Part shown: piece after piece, positions 1 through 8,181 of the stretch
Position numbering within the stretch: position 1 is the first letter of the stretch
Layout of the letters: each line of letters opens with the position of its first letter
Source: Paenibacillus glucanolyticus NBRC 15330
GTDB lineage: Bacteria > Bacillota > Bacilli > Paenibacillales > Paenibacillaceae
Direction of reading: 5' to 3'
Assembly: GCF_004000885.1 (NCBI RefSeq)
Contig: NZ_BIMC01000008.1
Coordinates: 62,001 to 126,000 of the forward strand
Length of the DNA: 64,000 bases
Position numbers and translations under genes: made by a program
Notes under the pieces: model-generated
Database searches by the model: none
What the model was told of the DNA's origin: nothing
The model's input: the letters and a program-made list of their open reading frames with translations, nothing else

Positions 1-1132
1 GCGGAATAACCTGTATCCCCAGACCTTCAGTTATACGGCTGCGGCTGTGCAGATTATCCCGTTTCGGCTGCTGACGGAATCGTACAGCGATGTGCAAACG
101 AATCGGCTGGTTCAGCAGGTAGTGGATATGATGCAGCAGAGTTTGGGGGATATCCATGAGCGGACGGCAGCTTATGTGGAGGATGGGCGGTTTGTTGTTG
201 TGTTTGCGAACAAGGAACGAAGTGAATTTGCCGTGATGAGCGAGGCAGACGGACGAATAAGAAAGATTCAGCACGCGCTTGAATTATTCCTCAATTTAAG
301 ATGCGTAACCGCTATAGGACATGTGTGCACCAGCTTATCCCAGCTTGGATCCAGTTACAGCTCAGCTGAGCGGGAACTAGATGCTTCATCCGTCAAGGTG
401 CCGTTCGCCGAGAATACGCCGCCAAGGATAATGGACCACGTTGTCGGATTTGCCGGAGGGTACAAAGAGCGCGTTTCTTTGACGATCGAAGAGCACAAGC
501 AGCTTCTGCTCTCCATCGAAAGACTGGACACCCAAGATGTGCAGGCTTTAATTTCATCCATATTTGCTTCGATCTCCCATCAGCCAATCCATTCGCATAC
601 GGTTCAGATCATTGTCAGTGAGCTGATGCAGACCGGTGATAAGGCATTGAAAACATGGATGCCATCCATTGAAGCAGCAGGGGACAGGCTTCCTGCAAGA
701 AGCGAACTCGGAAGGATGGGCAGTGTCGGGGAATTGGAGCAGTGGCTGTTATCCTTCTATGCCGACTTGCTGGGCCTGCTGAAGCAGCACCGTGTGAGCG
801 GGGCCCATTCTCGTCATGTCACGCAAGCCATCCACTTCATCCTGGAGAGATATCCGGGGTATGTCACATTGGAGCTAGCGGCAGGCGCCATCGGGTTGAA
901 CTCATCCTACTTAAGCCGAATTTTCAAGGAGGAGACGCAGCGTACCTTCTCGGAATACTTGAATCGGGTACGAATCGACGCAGGGTGCAAACTGATGGAA
1001 AGCGGGCGCTATACCATCAAGGAAATCAGCAATCAAGTGGGGTTCACGACTCATAACTATTTTTTTAAAGTGTTCAAGGAGATTACGGGAATGACACCGC
1101 AAGAGTACTTGAACAGTCTGGGAAAAGGATAA
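1..1132 (+). CDS. YesN/AraC-type transcriptional regulator (5' end outside window)
   Basis: The reading frame is open from base 2, so the gene begins upstream; the GTG at 47 is not a credible start. The C-terminal ~100 residues form an AraC/XylS double helix-turn-helix, with the SSYLSRIFKEE and QVGFTTHNYFFKVFK segments. The preceding ~230 residues resemble the central domain of YesN-type response regulators (an AIGHVC...YSSAERELD-like stretch). Any receiver or membrane sensor domain would lie off-window, so it could be a REC-AraC regulator or a membrane AraC protein. It sits 198 bp upstream of a lipoprotein/permease/GH51 operon on the same strand, the usual place for the dedicated activator of a Paenibacillus sugar importer. 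Family is clear; ligand and pairing are inference. Confidence 0.85.
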   Translation, partial: RNNLYPQTFSYTAAAVQIIPFRLLTESYSDVQTNRLVQQVVDMMQQSLGDIHERTAAYVEDGRFVVVFANKERSEFAVMSEADGRIRKIQHALELFLNLRCVTAIGHVCTSLSQLGSSYSSAERELDASSVKVPFAENTPPRIMDHVVGFAGGYKERVSLTIEEHKQLLLSIERLDTQDVQALISSIFASISHQPIHSHTVQIIVSELMQTGDKALKTWMPSIEAAGDRLPARSELGRMGSVGELEQWLLSFYADLLGLLKQHRVSGAHSRHVTQAIHFILERYPGYVTLELAAGAIGLNSSYLSRIFKEETQRTFSEYLNRVRIDAGCKLMESGRYTIKEISNQVGFTTHNYFFKVFKEITGMTPQEYLNSLGKG

Positions 1133-1233
1133 GAGAAAAAACCAAGCATTCGGATCGGCAGAAACCGTGTTTCGGAAGCAGCCAGTATAAAAAAACCGTA
1201 AAATATGTGGAGTAAATGATCATATTATTGTAA

Positions 1234-1261
1234 TTGGCTGCCAGGGCCGTTGAATTATAAT
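1234..1261 (+). promoter_or_regulatory. Candidate sigma-A promoter of the GH51 operon
   Basis: TTGGCT (1234-1239), a 16-bp spacer and a perfect TATAAT (1256-1261) lie upstream of the lipoprotein gene. The predicted transcription start, near 1268, falls just before the CRE-like site. Confidence 0.45.
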
Positions 1262-1275
1262 AATCACACACCAAC

Positions 1276-1289
1276 GGTAAACGCTTACA
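1276..1289 (+). promoter_or_regulatory. CRE (CcpA) site plus flanking inverted repeat
   Basis: GGTAAACGCTTACA differs from the palindromic catabolite-response consensus mainly at the first base. It lies just downstream of the predicted start point, a typical position for CcpA repression of sugar operons. It sits inside a wider inverted repeat, TAATCAC (1260-1266) with GTGATTA (1301-1307), which could be the AraC-type regulator's operator or an RNA hairpin. Confidence 0.6.
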
Positions 1290-1330
1290 CTAAGCGTGTG
1301 GTGATTAAGAAATGTGGGGGTCACCTATTC

Positions 1331-2902
1331 ATGCGTAAACACTGGGGAAGAAACGCGATCATGACCATGATCGTTTCCAGCTTGATGCTAGCCGGATGCA
1401 GTTCAGATGGAGGTTCGAAGAAGGAAGCCGCACCCGAAGGTTCGGAGAATGTCGTTCACACCACGGGATTTCCGATCGTAGAGCAGGCGGTGGAACTCAA
1501 GATGTTCACCCGGATTGCCCCCGTTAATGGTCCGTTTAAGGAGATGCCAGTTTTTCAGGATTACGAGAAATTGAGCAATGTAAAGGTGGAGTTCATCGAA
1601 GCGCCGACAGACGGCTTCCAGGAGAAGAAAAACCTGCTGTTCGCGTCGAATGAGCTGCCCGATGCGCTGTTCCGTTCGGGGCTATCGCCGCTTGAAACCG
1701 TCCGCTACGGGTCGGCAGGCCAATTGATCCCGCTGGAAGGCCTTATTGATGAATATGCTCCGAATCTGAAGAAATGGATGGAGGAATATCCCGAAATCCG
1801 CTCGGGCATCACAACGCCGGAGGGCCACATTTACGCGATTCCGGGCATCGTCACGCTAGGCGCGGCGCGTACGGATAAGAAATGGATTAATCAGAAATGG
1901 CTGGATAAGCTGAATTTGGAGGTGCCGGAGACAACCGAAGAACTGTATCAGGTGTTGCTTGCTTTCCGTGACGGGGACCCGAACGGCAACGGCAAGCAGG
2001 ATGAGATTCCGATGACCGCCCGAATCGGGTTATCGGTTGTGAGCGCGATGAGCGGATCGTTCGGACTGGACACACAGCTCGGCTACAACATCAACATTGA
2101 AAATGACAAGGCGAGCATCTGGATGGGCAGCGACAAGAATAAAGAGATGCTGATGTATCTAAACAAGCTTTACAAGGAAAAGCTTCTGGATCCCGAGATA
2201 TTCTCGCACACTGAAGCGCAATATTTGGCCAAGCAGGGATCAGGGAATGCGGGATTCTTCTTTGACCAGACAAACAACAACTTTTTGTCAATCCAGGATC
2301 AATATACCGGGATCGCGCCTCCGGCAGGGCCTGACGGAGACCGGATGCAAAGTCAGGCGCTGCCGATTGCGCGGGATTTTGGAGCTTTTGCCATCACGTC
2401 CGTCAATAAATACCCGGAAGTCACGATGCGCTGGATCGATTACTTCTATAGCGACGAAGGATCTACCCTTCTCCGGTTCGGCAGAGAAGGAGAGCATTAC
2501 GAGATGAAGGACGGAATTCCCTACTATACAGAAGATTTCTTGAAGGATATTACCAACCAGGCAAAAATCACGCCTTACGCCGGAGGAGGAGCGCCTCATC
2601 TCATCAGCGAGCAGGTCGCCTCTTTCATCAATCCGCCGCAGGTACAGGAGGCGCAGCAGAAGCTGGATCCATTCATGCCGGAGGTTCGCTACGCGGCTCC
2701 CATGTTTGACGAGCAAACCGCTCAGCAAGTGAACATTCTGCGTAACGATATCGATAAATACTACGAAGAGCAGAGCACGAAATTCATTGTGGGCGCGCTT
2801 AGCTTCGACAAGTGGGAACAATTCCAGTCTACGCTGAAGAAGATGAAAATCGATGAGCTGGAGAAGTTGTATCAGGATGCTTATGACAAGATGCAGAAAT
2901 AA
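1331..2902 (+). CDS. Extracellular solute-binding lipoprotein (family 1, LplA-like)
   Basis: Binding protein of an ABC importer, 523 residues, anchored outside the membrane. The ATG at 1331 is chosen because GGGGGT lies just upstream and it opens a standard lipoprotein signal: MRKHWGR, a hydrophobic stretch, then LAGC (lipidated Cys near residue 22). An upstream GTG (1250) would bury the signal peptide. The body carries typical family-1 features, including a DPNGNGKQDEIPMT loop as in LplA-type proteins. Two permeases and a GH51 arabinofuranosidase follow directly, so the ligand is probably an arabinose-containing oligosaccharide (inference). No ATPase is encoded here; such importers commonly share an MsmX-like ATPase made elsewhere. 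Confidence 0.9.
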   Translation: MRKHWGRNAIMTMIVSSLMLAGCSSDGGSKKEAAPEGSENVVHTTGFPIVEQAVELKMFTRIAPVNGPFKEMPVFQDYEKLSNVKVEFIEAPTDGFQEKKNLLFASNELPDALFRSGLSPLETVRYGSAGQLIPLEGLIDEYAPNLKKWMEEYPEIRSGITTPEGHIYAIPGIVTLGAARTDKKWINQKWLDKLNLEVPETTEELYQVLLAFRDGDPNGNGKQDEIPMTARIGLSVVSAMSGSFGLDTQLGYNINIENDKASIWMGSDKNKEMLMYLNKLYKEKLLDPEIFSHTEAQYLAKQGSGNAGFFFDQTNNNFLSIQDQYTGIAPPAGPDGDRMQSQALPIARDFGAFAITSVNKYPEVTMRWIDYFYSDEGSTLLRFGREGEHYEMKDGIPYYTEDFLKDITNQAKITPYAGGGAPHLISEQVASFINPPQVQEAQQKLDPFMPEVRYAAPMFDEQTAQQVNILRNDIDKYYEEQSTKFIVGALSFDKWEQFQSTLKKMKIDELEKLYQDAYDKMQK

Positions 2903-2935
2903 TGCTGCCGCATCATGGATAAGGAGTGGATGCCC

Positions 2936-3898
2936 ATGAAGAGTGTCAAAGCCGATACAACGATCACTATGCCTCCAGGTCAACGAAGGCGAGGTCCCCG
3001 CTTGCTAAGACAAATGGCCAAAAGGTATGACCTGTACCTCATGCTGCTTGTGCCGGTCGTCTGGTATCTGGTTTTTCACTATGGTCCGTTGTACGGGCTG
3101 CAAATTGCGTTTAAGAATTTCAACCCGGCCAAGGGAATCCTCGGGAGCAGCTGGGAGGGCTTCGGGCATTTCGAACGCTTCTTCGATTCGTATTATTTCT
3201 GGAGGCTGCTGTGGAATACGTTGTCCATTAATCTGTTCTCGCTGTTGATCGCTTTTCCGATTCCCATCTTGCTGGCGTTGATCATTAATGAAATTCGTAA
3301 CAAGACCTTCAGCAAATGGCTGCAGAACATTACGTATATTCCGCACTTTATTTCCGTAGTCGTGATTGTCGGCATATTGAATGTATTCCTCTCGCCTACC
3401 AGCGGTCCGGTCAATCTGCTGATCGAGGCAATGGGAGGCACGCCGGTCCGTTTTATGGAGGAAGCCGGCTGGTTTAAGACCATTTTTATCGGCTCTAACA
3501 TATGGCAGAACATGGGCTGGCAGTCCATTATCTACATTGCGGCATTGAGCGGGGTGAACCCGCAGCTTTATGAGGCTGCCAAGATGGACGGAGCGACAAG
3601 ACTGAAGCGGATTTGGCATATATCCTTACCCGGCATCGCTCCTGTTGTTATCATTCTGCTGATTTTGGATATCGGCCATTTCATGAACATTGGCTTTGAG
3701 AAAATTTTGCTGATGCAAAATAATTTGAATCTCGAATCGAGTGATGTCATTTCCACGTTTGTTTACACGACAGGCATTTTAAAGGGAGAGTACAGTTACA
3801 CGGCAGCAATCGGGCTGTTTAATTCGATCATCAACCTGATTTTGCTGCTGCTTGTAAACCGAATTGCGCGTAAAACGTCGGAGACGAGTTTATGGTAA
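2936..3898 (+). CDS. Sugar ABC transporter permease, LplB family
   Basis: About 320 residues with six predicted membrane segments. It starts with a basic tail, then a first helix near LMLLVPVVWYLVFHYGPLYG, a phrase characteristic of LplB-type permeases. The EAA loop (YEAAKMDGATRLKRIWHI) contacts the ATPase. The ATG at 2936 is preferred: AAGGAG at 2921-2926 leaves nine bases to it, whereas the in-frame ATG at 2915 lies before that site. It forms the translocation channel with the next gene and the upstream lipoprotein. Confidence 0.9.
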   Translation: MKSVKADTTITMPPGQRRRGPRLLRQMAKRYDLYLMLLVPVVWYLVFHYGPLYGLQIAFKNFNPAKGILGSSWEGFGHFERFFDSYYFWRLLWNTLSINLFSLLIAFPIPILLALIINEIRNKTFSKWLQNITYIPHFISVVVIVGILNVFLSPTSGPVNLLIEAMGGTPVRFMEEAGWFKTIFIGSNIWQNMGWQSIIYIAALSGVNPQLYEAAKMDGATRLKRIWHISLPGIAPVVIILLILDIGHFMNIGFEKILLMQNNLNLESSDVISTFVYTTGILKGEYSYTAAIGLFNSIINLILLLLVNRIARKTSETSLW

Positions 3899-3914
3899 AG
3901 GGGGAAAACGCGAC

Positions 3915-4808
3915 ATGTCCAAGCCATCGGCCATAAAAAGAACCTCGGATGAATGGGTATTCGATGTGATCATTTACGCGGTCGCCGCCATCATTATTCT
4001 CATTGTGCTGTATCCGTTAATCTTTATTGTCAGCGCTTCGTTCAGTGATCCGGCAAGGGTGCTGAACGGGGAGGTTTGGCTGCTGCCCAAGAGCGTAACG
4101 CTCGATGCCTACACGAATATTTTGCATAACGATAAGATTTGGATCGGTTACCGCAATACGATCTTCTATACGATTGTAGGGACGGTAATTAATATCATCA
4201 TGACGATACTGGCAGCGTACCCGCTATCGAGACCTGACCTTCCAGGACGCAATACAATTATGGTGTTTATCACCCTGACCATGTTTTTCAGCGGAGGGCT
4301 GATTCCGACTTATCTGTTGGTCAAGGACCTGGGAATGGTCGATACGATGTGGGCATTGATTGTTCCCGGTGCCATCGCGACCTACAATCTGATCGTGATG
4401 AGAACGTATTTCCAATCGAGCATTCCGTGGGAGCTGCAGGAGGCTGCCCATATCGATGGATGTTCCAACTGGAGGCTGCTGCTGAGCATCATCCTGCCCT
4501 TATCCAAGCCGATTCTGGCGGTCATGGTGCTGTTCTATGCGGTAGGACACTGGAATTCATTTTTTAATGCGCTCATCTATATTCGTAACGAGAATTTGCA
4601 TCCGCTTCAGCTGGTGCTCCGCGAAATTCTGCTGATTAGTCAATCTGATGCGGTGGACGGCAGCATTGGTTTGGAAGACAAAATCCTGCTTGCCGAGAGC
4701 ATTAAATACGCGGTCATTATTGTCTCCAGTTTGCCTGTACTGCTTATGTATCCGTTTGTGCAAAGGCATTTTGTTAAAGGCGTCATGATTGGCTCGGTAA
4801 AAGGGTGA
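3915..4808 (+). CDS. Sugar ABC transporter permease, YtcP family
   Basis: Second channel subunit, 297 residues with six predicted membrane helices. The N-terminal phrase FDVIIYAVAAIIILIVLYPL and the LNGEVWLLPKSVTLDAY periplasm-side loop are typical of YtcP/AraQ-type permeases; the EAA loop reads QEAAHIDGCSNWRLL. The ATG at 3915 follows AAAGGGGG with good spacing; the longer frame from 3864 overlaps the preceding gene and is unlikely. The stop codon lies 68 bp before the arabinofuranosidase start. Confidence 0.9.
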   Translation: MSKPSAIKRTSDEWVFDVIIYAVAAIIILIVLYPLIFIVSASFSDPARVLNGEVWLLPKSVTLDAYTNILHNDKIWIGYRNTIFYTIVGTVINIIMTILAAYPLSRPDLPGRNTIMVFITLTMFFSGGLIPTYLLVKDLGMVDTMWALIVPGAIATYNLIVMRTYFQSSIPWELQEAAHIDGCSNWRLLLSIILPLSKPILAVMVLFYAVGHWNSFFNALIYIRNENLHPLQLVLREILLISQSDAVDGSIGLEDKILLAESIKYAVIIVSSLPVLLMYPFVQRHFVKGVMIGSVKG

Positions 4809-4876
4809 GCTCAGCTCACATGCCATTTTCGCACGAATTAATTCCCCTAATATATCACGCTTATGGAGGATTTATC

Positions 4877-6910
4877 TTGAAAACAAACGCCAAGATTACC
4901 ATTGACTGCGTCAGGCCGAGCGAGCATACGGTCAACCCCTACCTGTTCGGACATTTCGTGGAGGATATACGGGACCATATGGAGGCCATGCTCGCATTTC
5001 CCTTGAAGGACATGGATTTCGAAAGCGAGACGGAATCAAAGACCGCGGTATCGGGAAGCTGGCGCGCGTATACCAACGGAAGGAACACCAGGTATGCCAT
5101 GGAGGCGCCGGCACCCAAGCATTCGGGCCGCGCCCAGCGCATCCGCATTCTGAGCGATGATGAGGCCTATGCCGGCATAACGCAGATCACATCGCTGCAA
5201 GGGCCGAAGGATTACACCGTTCGGATGGTTGCAAGGGCTTCCATCGAGCTTCGTTATTTGATGATCGAAGCGGTGGACCGGCGTACGGAAGAAACGCTGG
5301 GGCAGCTGCGGGTCGAGCTGAGCAGCCATAACTGGCAGGAATACCAGGGGCAGCTGTCCATAACCCGTGCTTGTGCCGATGCGGAAATTCGGGTGTATAT
5401 CCCGGCCGGGCACCCAAGGTGGGTCGACCACGTATCCACCGGCATGCTTTGGATCGATCATGTGTCAATGCTGCCAGTAGACAGCATTGCCATGGTGAAG
5501 CGCGAAGTGGTAGACATGACCCGCGAGCTGAACGCGGGGATGATGCGACTGGCAGGCAATTATATCAGCGCGTACCATTGGGAGCATGGGATCGGCCCTG
5601 TTCTGGAGAGACCTGTCATGTACAACGAAGCGTGGGGAGGGTGGACCAGCAAATATTTCGGAACGGACGAATTCATCCGCTTTTGCCGCGAACTGCGGGT
5701 TGAGCCCCTCATTTGCGTGAACGATGGTTCCGGCACGCCAGAAGAGGCTGCCCAGTGGATCGAATACTGCAATGGAAGCGTGGATACACCGATGGGAGCT
5801 CTGCGAGCAAAGAATGGATCACCCGAGCCATACGATGTAAGGTACTGGGAGATTGGCAACGAGGTTTGGGGGCAATGGCAGGTCGGCACTTGCACAGCTG
5901 ACAGGTTTGCGGAGCGGACGATATCGTTTGCCAAGGCCATGAAGGAGGCGGACGATTCCATCGTGCTGCTGGCCTGCGGGCATTATGATCAGGACTGGAA
6001 TCAAACGGTCCTCGATCTGGCCGGTGAGTATATGGACTATCTGACACTGCATTTGTACCACGGCTACGGTCCCTTCGGCATGAACCGGGACACCCCGGCA
6101 GAGGACCGCTATAAAGCGATCGCCTCTTATCCCGAATGGACCCGGCATTATATCCGGCAGACGACGGAGCTTATTCGGTCCCAGTCGAAGCATAGCCACG
6201 TGAAGCTGGCGATCACCGAATACAACACGATGTACTATCCGAACACCGTAAGAAAAGGGCTGCCGAACGAACATACCTTGGGAGCAGCCGTGGCCAATGC
6301 CGCCAACCTGAATGAAATGATTCGTTGCAGCGATATGGTGCATATCGGCAGCTTCTCCGATCTAGTTAACGGCTGGCTGGGAGGATGCATCAGAGTGGGG
6401 GATTATTATGCCGACCAGTATTGCGGCAAAGAACCTGGCTGGAGCGGGCTTCCTCTCGAAATATACGGTACACCCACCTATGAAGTGTTAAAGCTTTACG
6501 CGAATCGGGATATCCGGCGAATCCTTCCTGTTAAGGCGGAATGCGGCACCTTCTCCGTGTCGTCACACAAGAAGACGCCTGTGGAGCTGGATGCGCTTCC
6601 GGATCTGGACATTGTGGCCGGTACGAATGACGACGGCAGCGTGATTACGCTGCTTATCGTGAACCGAAGCCTGGGGGAGGCTCGGGCCGAGCTTGAGCTG
6701 CAAGCTTTCGAAGCTTCCGGGGAAACAACCGTTTATGAAATTACCGGGAATTTTTACGATGATATCAATTCCGTATTCCAGCCTGAGCAAATCAAGTGTA
6801 AGGAATACGGGGTTTCGGCGGAGGAACTGCAGCGCGGTTACCCATTGCGTCCTTCCTCCATTTATGCGCTTGAATTCAGGGCGAAGCCCGAATCCGGTGG
6901 AGTGGAATAA
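4877..6910 (+). CDS. Alpha-L-arabinofuranosidase, GH51
   Basis: Releases terminal L-arabinofuranosyl residues from arabinan or arabinoxylan oligosaccharides. With a TTG start at 4877, preceded by GGAGGA (4865-4870), the protein has 677 residues and begins MKTNAKITID. The longer GTG frame at 4805 overlaps the permease stop and lacks a ribosome site. It has no signal peptide, so it acts in the cytoplasm on imported sugar. A carbohydrate-binding-like region (~50-200) precedes the TIM barrel. The acid/base Glu is E329 in EIGNEVWG and the nucleophile E448 in ITEYN. A C-terminal arabinofuranosidase beta domain ends the chain. It is longer than the ~500-residue AbfA type, the extra length being in the N-terminal insert. 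Confidence 0.88.
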   Translation: MKTNAKITIDCVRPSEHTVNPYLFGHFVEDIRDHMEAMLAFPLKDMDFESETESKTAVSGSWRAYTNGRNTRYAMEAPAPKHSGRAQRIRILSDDEAYAGITQITSLQGPKDYTVRMVARASIELRYLMIEAVDRRTEETLGQLRVELSSHNWQEYQGQLSITRACADAEIRVYIPAGHPRWVDHVSTGMLWIDHVSMLPVDSIAMVKREVVDMTRELNAGMMRLAGNYISAYHWEHGIGPVLERPVMYNEAWGGWTSKYFGTDEFIRFCRELRVEPLICVNDGSGTPEEAAQWIEYCNGSVDTPMGALRAKNGSPEPYDVRYWEIGNEVWGQWQVGTCTADRFAERTISFAKAMKEADDSIVLLACGHYDQDWNQTVLDLAGEYMDYLTLHLYHGYGPFGMNRDTPAEDRYKAIASYPEWTRHYIRQTTELIRSQSKHSHVKLAITEYNTMYYPNTVRKGLPNEHTLGAAVANAANLNEMIRCSDMVHIGSFSDLVNGWLGGCIRVGDYYADQYCGKEPGWSGLPLEIYGTPTYEVLKLYANRDIRRILPVKAECGTFSVSSHKKTPVELDALPDLDIVAGTNDDGSVITLLIVNRSLGEARAELELQAFEASGETTVYEITGNFYDDINSVFQPEQIKCKEYGVSAEELQRGYPLRPSSIYALEFRAKPESGGVE

Positions 6911-6960
6911 TCACCTAGGCTGGCTGTGACCATCAAGACTAAAGTATCTATTATAACCGA

Positions 6961-6997
6961 AGAGCCGTGACTGCGCTGACAGTCACGGCTCTTTTTT
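6961..6997 (+). terminator. Rho-independent terminator of the GH51 operon
   Basis: A perfect 13-bp stem (AGAGCCGTGACTG with CAGTCACGGCTCT, 6-nt loop) is followed by a T-run. Confidence 0.93.
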
Positions 6998-7147
6998 GCA
7001 TAAAGCCATTCGAAGCTCGCCGCGGCCCGAAATGGAATGATACAGGCTGATCTTATCCAAGAATCAGGGAAAATGGTCTTCATTCATCGTTTAACTTATT
7101 TATGGGAAGTGTAATTAGAGACTAAACAGAAGGATGGGGTGATCAAT

Positions 7148-7642
7148 ATGTCAAACGGAACCGTCGTGAACGAGGAAGCCGTTGAGATTGTTAAGGATAT
7201 TATCAAGGATGTGGAAACCGCGATGTTCTCCACGATATCGGAGGGTGGGATCAATTCCCGGCCGATGCAGACACAGGATATTGAATTTGATGGGGACCTC
7301 TGGTTCTTAACGAAACGGGATACCAGCAAATATGCGGAAATCATGGCTAATCCCAACGTGAATATTGCTTATGTCGGCAAATCCTACGTGTCGATTCGTG
7401 GAACGGCTGAAGTTGTAGAGGATGTGGAACGGAAAAAAGCGCTCTGGAATGCAGCATACGAGAAGCTGCTGCAAACATCCTACGACGATCCCAACATGAT
7501 TCTGATCAAGGTGAATACGGACACGGCAGAGTACTGGGAAACTGGAAATAAAACTAAAACGGTGAAGGCCTTCTTCAAAAAAATGGTGGGCCAGCAGCCG
7601 GAGGGCAACTCGGAGATTAACAAAACCGTTGATCTTCATTAA
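7148..7642 (+). CDS. Pyridoxamine-5'-phosphate-oxidase-like general stress protein
   Basis: 164-residue split-barrel flavin-binding protein of the general stress protein 26/YdaG type. Signs are the MFSTISEGGINSRPMQ opening, the DGDLWFLTKRDTSKYAEI strand pair and the VNTDTAEYWE motif near the C-terminus. ATG 7148 is preferred over GTG 7139 because GGGGTGATC upstream matches the 16S tail with correct spacing. Family members bind FMN, flavin or F420; substrates are usually unknown. It is a single-gene unit between two terminators. Confidence 0.85.
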   Translation: MSNGTVVNEEAVEIVKDIIKDVETAMFSTISEGGINSRPMQTQDIEFDGDLWFLTKRDTSKYAEIMANPNVNIAYVGKSYVSIRGTAEVVEDVERKKALWNAAYEKLLQTSYDDPNMILIKVNTDTAEYWETGNKTKTVKAFFKKMVGQQPEGNSEINKTVDLH

Positions 7643-7664
7643 GCGGAAATAATTCAGTTATAAA

Positions 7665-7701
7665 AACCGTAGGATCAAGCCACGATCCTGCGGTTTTTTT
7701 T
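7665..7701 (+). terminator. Terminator after the PNPOx-family gene
   Basis: AACCGTAGGATC pairs with GATCCTGCGGTT (one G-U), 7-nt loop, followed by eight T residues. Confidence 0.92.
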
Positions 7702-8002
7702 AGGAATTTTGGCTATGGTCATGACTGTCCTCTAGTAACGGATCGATATGTATGCGGGCAAGTCATCAGCTCATACGTATTGATAGATAAATGGTTTAAG
7801 AAGGAAGAAAGAGGGAACTTTAATACGTAAGAAGGCAGATTTACCCTGAAACCTATTTTAAACCCATAAATCAAGTGAGAATTGTGTGAATTAAACGGCA
7901 GAACTGGTTCTAAACCATGACGTTCAACTGGATGGTTTGGCTCTGATTGTGTTATACTTTTTTCGTAATTATGAAAATTTACATTCGGAGAGGAGGTAGT
8001 AC
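7702..8002 (+). other. Upstream region of the CNNM gene pair
   Basis: About 300 bp without a credible gene. It holds an extended -10 element, TGTTATACT at 7950-7958, the best promoter candidate for the tandem CNNM genes, with no convincing -35 (extended -10 promoters tolerate this). A strong AGGAGG at 7991-7996 points at a short reading frame rather than at the CNNM gene, so a leader peptide is possible. Confidence 0.45.
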
Positions 8003-8122
8003 ATTGGGAAGGCGTTATTGCAAATGGATCAAGTTACGGAACTAAAGGGTGTGACATCTTTTCTATTGGCTGCCTCTTCTGCCTGGGTATTTGTAATACA
8101 TGATGTACTTGCTTCTGAATAA
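8003..8122 (+). CDS. Possible small hydrophobic peptide or leader ORF upstream of CNNM gene
   Basis: AGGAGG at 7991-7996 is unusually strong and is not followed by the CNNM start. In one frame it serves ATT 8003, or ATG 8024 further on (32 residues from that ATG), ending at TAA 8122. The peptide holds a hydrophobic stretch, VTSFLLAASSAWVFVI, which could span a membrane. In the other frame TTG 8004 gives only 13 residues. It could be a small membrane protein, a translated leader controlling the downstream transporter gene, or chance. I do not recognise it. Confidence 0.25.
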   Translation: MGKALLQMDQVTELKGVTSFLLAASSAWVFVIHDVLASE

Positions 8123-8148
8123 CATTGAATACAGCCTTAATTAAATCT

Positions 8149-8181
8149 GGAGGTGAATCCCTCTTAAGAGGGAAATCATTG
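8149..8181 (+). promoter_or_regulatory. RBS with hairpin between Shine-Dalgarno and TTG start (CNNM gene 1)
   Basis: GGAGGTGA (8149-8156) is 25 nt from the TTG start, too far for normal initiation. The spacer holds CCCTC-TTAA-GAGGG (8159-8172), a 5-bp stem with 4-nt loop. Folding it leaves an effective spacing of about 11 nt. The same layout recurs at 9531-9560. Confidence 0.7.
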
